Source of the DNA: Mesaphorura yosii
Taxonomy: Eukaryota > Arthropoda > Collembola > Poduromorpha > Tullbergiidae
DNA: 43,819 bases
Direction of reading: 5' to 3'
Assembly (NCBI GenBank): GCA_009869945.1
Contig: WIXG01000519.1
Span: forward strand, 1 to 43,819
The notes under the pieces are model-generated. The model did no database searches. It was not told the origin of the DNA and saw only the letters and a list, made by a program, of their open reading frames with translations. The number at the start of each line of letters is the position of its first letter. The first letter of the stretch is position 1. This document shows, piece by piece, positions 26,262-36,901 of this stretch. The translations under genes were made by a program, and so were the position numbers.

Positions 26262-26707
26262 TCATATTTCACTGTTAATCTTGTCTTTGATCCAGACCCA
26301 CGTGGTAGAGCTTGATCCGTCGAAATTATGCACCGTGGATGAAGTCTTCAGTTTGTAGTCAAACGTGCAGAGCAGGTTGAACGTGGTCCCGAGCGCCTTC
26401 ACCAGAGGTTCGGTCGTTGGGAATGAGCCAGTACGCACTTCCTCTTTAAAGGAGATACACTGGCAGCAATTGCACGCAATTTTGTACGCGTCGCACCTGG
26501 ACATCTCCCGCGACAAAATGTACATTTCATGATCCGTTGGGCCAGAGATTTGTAGAAAGGCTTGGTGCAGCGTTGTCTTCTTGACTTCTCGAGTCTCTTC
26601 CATGCACTTGTATCTACGCCTGGAAAGAAAGGAGTCAATCAGCCACTATTCACTCCAGCGGTCCAGCAAAATTACACCATCACTTACACGACGATCGCAG
26701 AGCCCAT
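26262..26707 (-). CDS. Unrecognised small protein, tandem paralog B (5' end uncertain)
   Basis: The main exon (26262-26619) follows a good acceptor (ctttccag) and encodes 119 residues ending WVWIKDKINSEI. A short exon 26688-26707 (MGSAIVV) joins it in phase. The protein parallels paralog A about 0.9 kb upstream: shared RRYxC at the splice junction, CNCxxCISxxE in the middle, and a (S/T)TVxNxDxSxxTxWVW tail, with the intron in the same place and phase. There is no obvious signal peptide. Homology to A suggests coding sequence may extend upstream of MGSAIVV, where an in-frame stop implies another exon. The C-rich CNCCQC block after a hydrophobic-R stretch recalls phospholipid scramblases only weakly. 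Function unknown. Confidence 0.6.
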
Positions 26708-27177
26708 GTTTGAAATTTTTTCTACGCCAAAAACTGTTGATGTGTTCGCAATTTACACGAAACACTAACTAAATGGGACAGGTAATTACATTAGGACGAA
26801 ATGGCTTCTTGAGTCATAATTCTATAATTTCGCCTGCAGCGGATTGAATCAATGAAATGAATTCCTCAAGCATATGAGTAGTCAACTTCGCCAGAATTTT
26901 ATTCGTCATTTATCTTATCAGTCAATCACCACATTTGCACATGTATAACTTAATACCGTAAACAATGCTACGTAACACACTAGGGCCCTGGGTCCAGACA
27001 TACTGCACTTATCAGTAATCATGGCACACATATGAGCGATTAGAGCGATTAAGCTCTAATTCCTGCGTGTAGCCAAGTGTATATGAACTGGAACGTGGAA
27101 CCTTGACACCATAATAACTTCGTGAAGCAGCGCAAATTATGACAATCCTACTACAGGGGTTGGTGTGTGGCGCATTG

Positions 27178-27705
27178 CTAAATATCACTATGGATCTTCG
27201 CAGCACCAGTACCCATTGTCCAAACCCAAATTGTTGTATTCGATCTGTCTGGGTTTTGAACCGTCATGCTTGAACTCAACGTGTAATTAAATCCGGCCAA
27301 GTAATTAAACACCATTGCAACACCGGCCATGAGCGGTTCTACTACGAGTCCTGAACTTTTCACAACTTCCTGATATGATATGCAATGAAAGCAGTTGCAT
27401 TTAAGCTTGTACTTTAGTGAGCTGAATTCTGGAGTGAGGCTTGCGAAAAAATTCGGATGGAGGCCGTAAATATTCAGGATTCCTTCGTGCAGAAGCCGTC
27501 TCTTTCTGAATAATGATGTCCTTTGGTAGCAAGTGTATCTCCTCCTGCTCAGGGGATGAGTCATAGACTTCTATTACTAATCTAATCAGTACTTACTTAC
27601 ACTTACGACTTACACAATTATTACACTGCTGTATGATGTGTCGAACGTAGGAATATGAGGAATCTTGCCATTGCTACCACCAAATCCATTTCGACTCCTG
27701 TCCAT
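27178..27705 (-). CDS. Unrecognised small protein, tandem paralog A
   Basis: Two exons, 27614-27705 (starting MDRSRNGFGGSNGK) and 27178-27544, join in phase 2 into 152 residues. The second exon begins RRYTCYQRTSLFRKRRLLHE and carries CNCFHCISYQEVV, a moderately hydrophobic stretch (MAGVAMVFNYLAGF) and SMTVQNPDRSNTTIWVW. There is no clear signal peptide from this start; the basic FRKRR run could be a furin-like site only if the protein is secreted. It shares intron position, phase and cysteine pattern with the neighbour at 26262-26707, so the two arose by tandem duplication and have diverged. I do not recognise the family. Confidence 0.65.
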
Positions 27706-28389
27706 ATCGAGAAGCGTGAAAAATCACAAATCACAAGTGTCATAAGTACCGGAAGTGCCAAGAAGTAGGCCTTAGCAGTGTGTCGACTGCCGACTAAATA
27801 CAAACTGAACTCGACTCAGGTGCTTCACGTCATTCTAAAGTCATGAAGTAAATCTTTAACGAATTATTCACTGCTCACCGGCAAGCCAACACTTGACACA
27901 TGAACAGTCATTGCCATCGGCCATCGTCTTTCGTATTCGTCTATGCGTGCAGTGCGCGCTTTAAAGTGTAATTAGCACATTTGACTCATACGACCGACGA
28001 CTTCTTCACGCAACGCAGCGCAATTCAATTAGGCTCTGAATAGTGAATCATCTTGTATCACGTTGGAGGTGCTAGTGGAATTACAGTTAACCCGTTTGCT
28101 GTGCTCAAGTATGGTTAAGAATGAAACTGAAATGCAAGCCTGGCACTGGCGTAAAACGAATATTCAGTTCACGACTTTAATATTTCCACCTCCAACTTTG
28201 TCCAATGTTCACAATTTGTGTAAGTAATACATATATAGTAAAAGTCATAAAAATTACGTTTTTTATGGGGATCAATACAGGAGTACAAATGTCAAACACT
28301 ACCTTTATGAAGGGTGATTTAAAAAATGAAGCACAAAAAGTACTCACTCTTCTAAATAAATAATAATAATTAAAAAAGGAAAAATGCAA
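27706..28389. other. Intergenic region, no gene seen
   Basis: This separates paralog A from the 3' end of the ZC3H18-like gene; all are on the minus strand. A frame at 27621-27803 with a hydrophobic run (LALPVLMTLVICD) overlaps exon 1 of paralog A in another frame and lacks an ATG, so I do not call it. Promoter of paralog A and 3' UTR of ZC3H18 are expected here. Confidence 0.5.
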
Positions 28390-31193
28390 CTATAGAATTT
28401 TAGATCTCTTCTTAGCAATCGCATCCTCGACCGCCTTCAGTTGTTTCAGGAGTTCTTCCCTTCGTCCAGGTGCCTTCTTCTTAACAACAGGCTTCGTTTC
28501 CTGCAAAACACATTTGAAAATGCAGATCAATTTTGTGTAACTCCAGAAATCCACATAATACAGATTAGACACATGGATTAGGTGCAGACTTACCACAGGA
28601 GACTGTGGCTGACTGTGAAGACTATCATCATCGTCGTCGTCCATGTCATCTTTACCTGAGATGGAACGAAAAGAAAGCAATGAAGTACATAGTAACGGGT
28701 TTACTAATGCAACTTAACGAGTCAGTCACTGTGACTTGCAAAATGTGGCTTACCCATTATTTCATCTGATAGTTTATCAAGTACATTCCTGTTGACTTTC
28801 ACTTTGCCTTGCTCCTTCAGAGTCATTTTTATATGAGTTCTCTTTTTCTCGGGAGCCTGCCTGGCGGGAGCTTGCCTGACTGGCGCTGACGCTTGAGGTC
28901 TTACAGCTGGGATTGAAGGTGGAGGACTACCTTTTGGAGGAGGAGAGCTTTGTCGACCCATATGCCTCTTTTTACTTGGAGGAGCTCCTTCAGTAAACGT
29001 ACATGATAAACGACTGAAGCCGTATGTATCGTCCTTATTACGAAGAATCAAGGTCTTACTTTTGCGGTATGCAGAGTCAGAGCTGCTCTTAGACGCAGAG
29101 CTAGAACTACTGGACCACGAATCCCGTCGTTTTCTAGCAGCAGCAGACGAGACTGAAGACACAGAGCTCGAACTGCTCGAACTTCGGCTTCGCGATCTTG
29201 ATCCGGATATTCTCCGCTTGATTGGAACCCTGTCTAACCTTCCTCCAGCGGCGGGAGCTCTCTCGAAAGGTTCTTCTTTTGGAGGTGCAATTCTCACTGC
29301 ACAAAATCGTGTTTTAGACCACAATCAAGACAAAATTGTTTTAAAAACAAATTGAGCCTACTAGGTTTAGGAGACAGATTTCTTGGCGGAGCCTTTCTGA
29401 TTCTCCGATTTCTGCTTGGGCTTGACTCACTGCCCGAACTAGGATGGCGACGATGGTCGCTGCCAGAGGAATAACTTTCTGATCGAGATCTCCGTCTTGG
29501 GCGTCGGTGGTAGGTCGAGGATCTCATCCAAGGGTCATGCCACTCGTCATCTGCTCCTAAAGGCGGAGCGCCTCGACTATTCATAATCATAATTTCATTG
29601 AGTCAATACAGTGTATTTCATATTCTATATGCACAGTGAATGCCAAATTATGAAACTCACCCTGGTGGAAATCTTGGTGGCTTCTCATCCCCCAGAGGCG
29701 GGGCTTCTCTTCTTTTTCTCCGAACCATTATATCATCATCCAAATTATCTCTTGGTGGTGCCTCACGTCTCTTGCTTACTTCCAACCTGTGATTCATGCG
29801 TTCACGAGAAACGTCGAGGTTCGTTGGGTCAAACTCCCGACGACGCATAATATCTCTGTACATATAACAAACGAAAACAGAAAGAGAGGTTGGAGTTAAT
29901 CCGCATTCGGTATCAGTTGACATCGTGTATGCTTTGCTAACCTTTCATGGTCCAGGTCATCCCCGGCTTTCCTCGCATTAATGTAGTAATCCGTTTCGTT
30001 CTCTTTATCCAAATCTTCATTTAAACTCTGATTCATTTTTTTGTCTTCAAAATCTATATCGGTTTCCTTCCGTGCAGCGGACTGCTTCAGCATCTAATAA
30101 TCAAAAAGTTACTGTATTATAAAACTACAAAGAGCAAGGACAAGTCAAACAAAGTTGTGACTGCAAACGCAATCGCTTACTTCTTTCGCATGTCGTAGCC
30201 CTCGTTCCCAAGCAGTTTCTGGGACTGCTGGTACTATCGGGACTGGCGGAGGAATTGGTAGCATATCCGGTTGAGAAGGTGGAATCGGCTTTCCCATCCC
30301 TAGTGGAGGATAGTTAGGAGGAGCATGTCCAAGAAGACCTGGTTTTGGGTAAGATGGCGGGCCTGGTGGTATATGTGGCGGTACAGTTGGATGTGGGAGA
30401 AGGGCAGGGCGGTCAAACATAGTGTAGAACCCTTTGTCCGTTACTCCTGGGTGCAGGAACCTGTGATGGTACAACTTTAACCGCTGAAAAAATCGACTGA
30501 CTGATATTAAAAAACTCGATTGATTTACCTGCAACTATTTCCCCAAGTACACTGTCCCTTTCCGAAAAATCTACACACTGATTTCGGTTTTAAATTATCC
30601 TCCTCCGACACCTCGCCCTCTTCCAAGTCCTCTTCTCTTTTAGAGCTGTTGGATGTCGTGTTAGCTTCCGGCTTTCTTTTCCTTCTCCTCTCAATAACTT
30701 CACCCTCTTCGCCTTCTTCCAAATCTTCATCACTTTGTTCGTCATCAGATGACTTGAGCTCACCTTCTGATTCTTCTTTTTTGTGAATATCGCCTGCACC
30801 GTCTTCATCTGACATTAGTTCACCATCATCGGAAGCTTGGGCCGAAACAATTTCTCCGGCGTCTTCACCATCTTCGTTATCGTATTCGCCCTCATCAGAA
30901 TTTTCCGCATCGCCACTTTGTTTCGACGAGTTGTTCATAGTTGGAAATGAAATTAGCGTATCTCGAGCAGTGTCATCCATCACGGCTGGATCTAATACAC
31001 TCTTGCTTGAGTCAACAGTGTTGGAATTGAACTCCTCACCGGTTTCATCTTCGTTTTCATTGATCTCTCTGGACTGGGACTGGGAGGATATTGATGACGA
31101 AGACAGCATGTTACAATGAGCTTCATAAACATCGTCATTCCCTGTTGCTGTTTGAGAGTTGGAGTTGTTGGAGGTTGAGTTGTCATCCATCAT
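28390..31193 (-). CDS. ZC3H18: ZC3H18-like CCCH zinc-finger RNA-processing protein
   Basis: Nine exons join in phase into 716 residues: 30529-31193, 30181-30460, 29942-30093, 29661-29855, 29362-29576, 29060-29296, 28754-28987, 28594-28655, 28390-28500. A long acidic N-terminus (DLEEGEEGEV, DLEEGEVSEED) leads to one C-x7-C-x5-C-x3-H finger (CRFFGKGQCTWGNSC, then RFLHPG across a splice). A Pro-rich block follows, then ETAWERGLRHAKE, ENETDYYINARKAGDD, Arg/Ser-rich segments and a basic C-terminus. This order matches vertebrate ZC3H18 (NHN1). Family knowledge: a nuclear cap-binding-complex partner that links capped transcripts to the NEXT/exosome decay route. The 72-nt intron between exons 6 and 7 is a multiple of three without an in-frame stop, so retention would only insert 24 residues. 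The gene is divergent from MOB4. Confidence 0.9.
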
Positions 31194-32493
31194 CGTGCGA
31201 ATGTGGCTTGACCTCTTAAGTTATATCCTTTTGGAGTTTGGGCTTAGGCTGTAAATTCCGAAATTCTGAAAAGTGAGTCAAAGTCTTCGACCAAACGGAC
31301 ACGGACTGAAATGGTAACGCATACACCTTAATTAATTTCACAATACTGAATTGATTTATTGATTATGAGCTATCTAACCTTCACACTTCGACGCGTTACT
31401 TCAATTAACGATATACGAGTCGACAGTCGCTTTATTTTTAAGTTACGAGTACTGCAAAAGTAAAATGATTAGATTACAAAACACGGTCCAACATTCAGCA
31501 TTAAAAGTAATAGCGAACCTGCAGTTCAAAATAACCAATGTGGATTCTCCTGAGTGCGTTCAAATTATTAGAGTTTAATCAGCTGAGGTTGATGAGTTAA
31601 TTGACTGATGTTTGTTGCCGGAAAGCAATTTAGGATCAGTTATCCATTTTTCAGTGGTGTTTGTGAGCCGGAGACGTAGACAGGTCTCACACAACACCGC
31701 AAGACGTTAAATTAAGAAGATTATAACAATACCTCTAGCTGCACTGACTGGACTGAAGGTAGGCTGGGGAAATAAATTAGTTCTTTGCCTCCAACAGGGA
31801 GAAAGAGCCGATCTTCGATCCTGGTCTGGTCTCGATTAAATATTTAATACAAAATACAAAACTTCGATATTTAATATCTGGTAGGAAAGAGTCCTTGTTT
31901 TTTATATTTCGGTGTAGAGGAAAGCAAGAATTCACGAATTCTCTTCTCTGCATGAACGTGAACCGAACCGTGTCAGTGTCAAATAACAGTACAAGCATTT
32001 ATGGCTTCAATGCTTTACCTCCATCTCCATCTACGAGCTTTGGGATCTTTCAATAATATGCAAGACATCTGCAAGGGGTTTGGCTTTTGGCTCTTGTCTG
32101 CGTATTCCTTGCATAGAGCGGTGATGGTATGATTCTCGCTGTCATTTTTATTCGTGTAATTTGGATTTGGCTCAGATTTCCTCAACAATTAGCCTGGCCT
32201 TTGGCAATTAATGGTCAAAATCTGATACCCAACAAGAAGACGGCGGAATTCTGAATTTGACTGGCCCACCAGTCTTTGGAAGTCTTCCTTCATTGCTGCG
32301 TTTCACGCGTTTATCTCACGAAACCAATTTATTGATTGCGACTTGTTTCTTCCAACTTCACTGATTTGCCGTGAAGGAAGCCGTTTCTAGTAAATGTAAG
32401 CTTAACTATGCAGGACTGTCTTACTGTCATTGCGGTGATACCTTAGGTTCAACCACATTTTGACATTTTGTACTTTGTTTTACAGCTTTGTGC
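31194..32493. promoter_or_regulatory. Shared upstream region of ZC3H18 (minus) and MOB4 (plus)
   Basis: About 1.3 kb separates the two divergent start codons. It must contain both promoters and an untranslated first exon of MOB4, since the MOB4 coding exon starts at an acceptor (tttgttttacag, 32474-32485). I see no other gene. A TATA box or initiator could not be assigned with confidence. Confidence 0.5.
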
Positions 32494-35399
32494 ATGTTGA
32501 AGAAACTAACTTCAATTACGTCCGGTCCCAGTACAAAAGGTGGAACAAGTAGCCCTGCTCCTGGTTCGTCAAAGTCCAAGACTGTTACTACCACAGTTAC
32601 AACTGGTACAACAGCGACCACCACCACCACCTCAACCCCAAGTACAAGCACTGTCAGTTCCGGAGCAACACAAGCAGTAGACACTTCAGCGTCTACTGCA
32701 CCAAAAAGTACTGCTGTCACAGATTCCGTAAACGCTGCCACAACGGGTGTAATGGGCGATATCAAGACCATAATTAGGAGAAACAGGCCCGGTACTAAGG
32801 AAAATGTAAGGGATCATAGCAGTACATAATTACACGAGCTCACGAGCACCTAAATTGCGGCCTAATAACTCGGTGTCTGTTATGCCTTCACAGGAATTTA
32901 GTAAATGGCCCGACGAATCATTTGAGGAGATGGACAGCACTTTAGCTGTGCAACAGTGGATTCAACAGACTATTAACAAAGATCCCTCAAATGTAATGGG
33001 AATATTGACTCCACCGGAAACTCAGGACGAGGAAGTGTGGAAATATGAGCACTTAAGGCAGTTTTGTATGGAATTAAATGGATTAGCTGTGAAACTTCAA
33101 GCTGAATGTTTTCCTGACACTTGTACGCAAATGACCGCCACGGAGCAGTGGATCTTCTTGTGCGCAGCCCACAAGTCACCGAAAGAATGCCCAGCAATTG
33201 GTACGTTTAACTTCATTCAAAAGTGAGTTCATTCCTGAATCTCTGAATATAAAATGCTATATTTCCGTTTGCTAGACAAACTCTTTCACACAAGAACAAA
33301 TTAATTACGAATGAATTATGAATTAATTAATCTGTATCCATATCCTCCTCTTCGTCACTATCAGGCAGAACGTCCTGGTCAATGCAAATGCTGTCTTCAG
33401 GTTGCGCAGGCTCGAAAAGTTTGATATCTTCTTCATCAAGATGAAGTTTCATGTAATGAAGGAAGTTTTTGTCGGTATTATGTTCGCGTTCGCATTTACC
33501 CTCTATGTGATCGAAGCAGATGACGGGATGGCCATGAAGTCCTAAATATACTGCTTGTTTCCGCTCACCACGAGATAAAAGTTTTCGAGCTGCGGCAGCC
33601 TCCAATTTAGAATTCACAATAGTCCAATTCATTTCTACTTTTGATGGCTTGAGCATATCATGCGAATATCCAATCAGCTTTAAAAAAGAAATACATATAC
33701 TTAGGAGAATACCAAACTCATTTGCACACAATTTGGTGATATTGTCACTACCTGTAAGTATGCCTCACACTTGTCAGCCTCCTTAATATTGACCTGAACG
33801 TCTTCATTATTGAACTTGAAGATTTTAATCACGAAACAAGACTTTCCTAATCCTGGAGCCGTTAACTTTGACAGTAGGGATCCTTTGCATTTGTGCGCGA
33901 GCCGGTGGTATGGGGCTGGTCCGTTCCTAGTGCTTTTTCCTATGTACAAGCCGCAATGTTTCGTGGCGTCAGCTTTATATTTCTTCAAATAATTTGTTAA
34001 TCCAATCATTTGGGCTTCTTCATCAACAATTAAAACCAAATACATGTATCTATTCCTGTTCCTCCTTGTGCTCATGTAGTCGTCTTCCACCCTGAGTAAA
34101 AGTTCATTCATGGTGGCGGAAGAGCTGAAGGACGAATTGGAGCGTTGTGAGTTGAACGGTTTGGGCGACTTTTGGTGACGATTTTTGTCTAAATAGTGGC
34201 TGAAGGACTTATCTTGAAAGAACTTTTTCGAAGACGTCGCGCTTGCCCGTTTTCTCTTTATGTACCTGAGGACAGATGAATTGAATTATATGATTATAAT
34301 GAAGGTAGTTTATTTTCTTTATCCATATCAGTTATCATGTAATCAGGCTTACGCGTCAGCAGAAGTAAATACTTCTGGATGCCGGCTACGTTGGTGATTT
34401 TTCAGCCTGGGTGTTTCGTAAGCTTCAAAGTCGCACTCGCTGCATTTCAGCGGCTTGCCGGCTTTCTCACGAATAGCGGCACACTTCTGGATTGACCTTG
34501 CATTTGCCTCCAGTATTTTCTTAGGATTTTTCTCATACCTTTTCTTTGTTACGTTGTTGTTCTTCTCTTATGTACCGGATCATGCTTTCTGGCATGGTCT
34601 CTTGCCTGTGTCAAATCGCTGAATGTCTTCCCACAACCTTCGTACTTGCACTGATAAAGGTGTCTAGATCGTTTTAGATACTTGTCGTACTTCCCCACTC
34701 CGAAGACTTTAGTTGGTCCCATATCGTTTAATTTGACCAGTGAACTCAAAATGTCACTAAATTAATCACTGCAGAGAAATTAATTTAGAATCTCTGTAGA
34801 GACACAACTCGCACGACGATATGATGAATGATGAGAATGATAACGATGTTGAAGTAAAACCTGTAAATGCATGAACTACGCTAAGATCAGGATGAACTCA
34901 CTCACTTACGCCGACTGCTTTGTTTCATACCAATACTTATAATACATAATCTAGATTATACCAGGCACACTTTGGACGGCGCAGCTTGCCTACTAAATAG
35001 CAACAAATATTTTCCGAGCAGGTAAGTTGGTGTTAAAAATCATGATTAAGTATTAGATGCATCAAAAGGCAATATTGCTATATTGCATTATCATTATTCT
35101 ACAGGGTTTCCATTCGGGAGTCGTCTCTAGGTAAACTGGGATCAGTGTGTCGCCGGGTTTATCGCATATTTTCGCATGCATTTTTCCACCACAAGGTGTT
35201 ATTTGACGATTTTGAAGGGCGTTCACACTTGTGTAAGAGATTCACCTGTTTCGTGATTAAATACAATCTAATGTCACGAGACAACTTAATCGTACCAAAT
35301 ATGGAAGACGGGAGTTTGGAAGGAGTCAATGAGACGCCCCCGAGTGGAAGTAGTCCGGCAAAACCGGCTACTGTGGTGGCCACCGAATCCGATGCATGA
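32494..35399 (+). CDS. Mob4: MOB4 (phocein), MOB-family STRIPAK adaptor, with optional Thr-rich N-terminus
   Basis: Exons 32494-32805, 32894-33200, 34955-35021 and 35105-35399 join in phase. From the ATG at 32752 the protein is 240 residues and aligns end to end with phocein: [122 protein letters not shown] and SHAFFHH hold the MOB zinc ligands. Family knowledge: a core subunit of the STRIPAK phosphatase-kinase complex that opposes Hippo signalling and acts in synapses and membrane traffic. The frame stays open 86 codons upstream to ATG 32494, giving a Thr/Ser-rich extension absent from known orthologs; start choice is therefore open. The 1.75-kb second intron contains a whole gene on the other strand. 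Confidence 0.93.
33327..34722 (-). CDS. C2H2 zinc-finger protein with LEM-3/ANKLE1-like GIY-YIG nuclease domain, nested in MOB4
   Basis: Proposed exons 34576-34722, 34353-34519, 33752-34265 and 33327-33677 give 392 residues. Two C2H2 fingers come first: [19 protein letters not shown] with ARKH, and [18 protein letters not shown] with RSRH. A basic Ser-rich linker follows. At about 175-290 there is [11 protein letters not shown], then [19 protein letters not shown] and, across a splice, [19 protein letters not shown]. This fits the GIY-YIG fold as found in LEM-3/ANKLE1: second-strand YIGK, the following Arg, and a Glu helix. The tail is acidic ([11 protein letters not shown]). Role by analogy: a DNA nuclease targeted by zinc fingers; activity is inference. 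The exon 1/2 junction is weak: it needs a 56-nt purine-rich intron (34520-34575) or an 89-nt alternative, otherwise there is a frame shift. The other junctions are strong and in phase. Confidence 0.72.
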
Positions 35400-35952
35400 T
35401 AATTTGGCGACAGGAAAATGAAATTATTTAATTATTTCCAAGAACGTAAAGTTGGTTTTAAGTCGATTTGGGTTTAGATATAATTTGTATTTATTAACCA
35501 ATTACGTGTATGTTATGCTTGTCGGTCTCTATAAATTAAGCATATCCGTAGAATTCTTAAAGCACCGCGATATCAAAGCTTAGTCATTTTGCAACAGACG
35601 ACATACAAATTCCCTGGACCATTAGAAATATTTCATGACGCTCTGATCGTTATTTGCTCTTGCTATTTAGTATTCGTCAAGATGCATTTGTTAATTTTGT
35701 TAAAACTTAGACGTGCGACGTGGTTGGATCTTTTATTTGTACCTTATTCCATATGGGGCATTCGGTCGTAGTATTTTGTAAAAACGATTAATTGAGGTTT
35801 ATACAGTGTAGTGCGCATTTTTCTAATTTAAACACTTCTCTTATGGCTTGGATATGCGTAAATAAATCGATTAGACTGGGATGCATTACTATTTTGACGC
35901 GCTGTTATGCACAACATGTTCTGTCTCAATTCGCGACTTGCCTTCGGAGTCT
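35400..35952. other. MOB4 3' region / intergenic, no gene seen
   Basis: This AT-rich sequence after the MOB4 stop probably contains its 3' UTR; an AATAAA-type signal lies near 35860. It converges with the 3' end of the small secreted peptide gene on the minus strand. No coding exon is recognised. Confidence 0.5.
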
Positions 35953-36271
35953 TCATCCATGAAAAAATATTTCACAGCACGACCACTGCCGGCCGCCATT
36001 CGGGCACACTTCATTTGACTCCTGAATGGTAATGTTTCGTGGACAGTGCATTTCTTGATCAAGTGGATGGCATCCCATTCCAAAGCATCCGCCAACGACG
36101 TAAGTATCGGACACAGACACAGAAACAGCATACATCCAGCCCAAGATCAGAATATTCAAGAGCAGAGCCCATCTGCATGCAAGGATCGCCAAAATCATTT
36201 AATTTTCGTTGATCAAGACTCCAGACATTACAACCGGTGAACCGGTTCACTTACGTCGTCGTCGTCCGCAT
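35953..36271 (-). CDS. Small secreted cysteine-rich peptide precursor
   Basis: Exon 1 (36255-36271) and exon 2 (36172 down to 35953) join across an 82-nt intron with GTAAGT donor and GCAG acceptor to give 78 residues. The protein starts MRTTTTWALLLNILILGW, a good signal peptide probably cleaved near AVSVSVS. The mature part is about 50 residues with six cysteines in the pattern C-x4-C-x8-C-x12-C-x8-CC, ending WSCCEIFFHG. If the intron is kept, an ATG at 36198 gives 81 residues (MILAILACRWALLLNILILG), also signal-like, with the same mature peptide. This pattern does not match a family I can name. An antimicrobial, hormone-like or cuticular peptide is possible. Grainyhead-like motifs sit in the intron. 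Confidence 0.65.
36229..36250. promoter_or_regulatory. Pair of Grainyhead-like AACCGG motifs within a 14-bp palindrome
   Basis: In the intron of the secreted peptide gene, CAACCGGTGAACCGGTTCAC (36231-36250) contains two AACCGG words. The right part, GTGAACCGGTTCAC (36237-36250), is a perfect palindrome centred on AACCGGTT, the consensus bound by Grainyhead factors that regulate epithelial barrier and wound genes. The sequence is certain; its use is inference. Confidence 0.4.
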
Positions 36272-36901
36272 TCTGGTACTGATTTAGCTTAGCAGTGTTC
36301 GACCCGAAGAGCTTAAGAAAATAAGATGGCGAACGAAACTTCAAAGGTCCATTTATCAAATGCGAGTTTGAACGGCAGAGAGTACGCTCAAATCCAGTTC
36401 AAAATTATCGGAAGCACACAAACTCACAAATCCAAGCTAGAATTAGAATTAGAAGTTAAAATAAATGCTCTGACTTATACTTATGCCCTTCTCTTTTTTC
36501 ATCTACGTCTGGAACATTTGCACTGGTAGGACCAAATGAGTGTTTAAGTTCATAAATGCTCGTCCGTTATGCAAATTTGCTGCTACTTTTGGTTTGGCAA
36601 GTACCAGCCTCTAACAACGCGAGCATTAGAATGAGGCGCAGCTTCAAAAGTAACAAATAACAAAATAATACATAACGAGTGAATTGATGGTTGAAATGAG
36701 CCCCTCGCCAACAAACGGCCATAACATTTTTATTACTCATTTATCAAATAGCTGACGTCAGTTTTCAGAGTTTTCCTTTTCTTAGCAAGTCAACTTGTGT
36801 TCCGAACTGAGAATTAAAGCGATGACAAATTCACACTCGTCGCATTCGCATTCATGCATGCAAAGTATAAATGCTTTTTATACTATCGACTAGCCATGTC
36901 A
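36272..36901. other. Intergenic region, no gene seen
   Basis: This lies between the secreted peptide gene and the 3' end of the RPP25-like gene, both on the minus strand. Short plus-strand frames are unsupported by splice sites or homology. The part next to 36271 (CAGTACCAGA before the ATG) is the peptide gene's leader or promoter. Confidence 0.5.

Noticed and set aside
27621..27803. Signal-peptide-like frame (LALPVLMTLVICD) overlapping paralog A exon 1
   Set aside because: No ATG start and not in phase with the conserved second exon; the MDRSRNG frame joins in phase like paralog B.
30520..31119. Plus-strand Ser-rich open frames opposite ZC3H18 exon 1
   Set aside because: They are the reverse complement of Asp/Glu codons in the acidic domain; the minus-strand frame has splice sites and homology.
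32427..32771. Minus-strand Val-rich frame opposite the MOB4 Thr-rich N-terminus
   Set aside because: ACN codons read as Val-type codons in reverse; no start context or splice signals.
35889..36131. Alternative frame over the secreted peptide gene (MLFLCLCPILTSLADALE)
   Set aside because: Overlaps the six-cysteine frame, has no splice-consistent start, and lacks the regular cysteine spacing.
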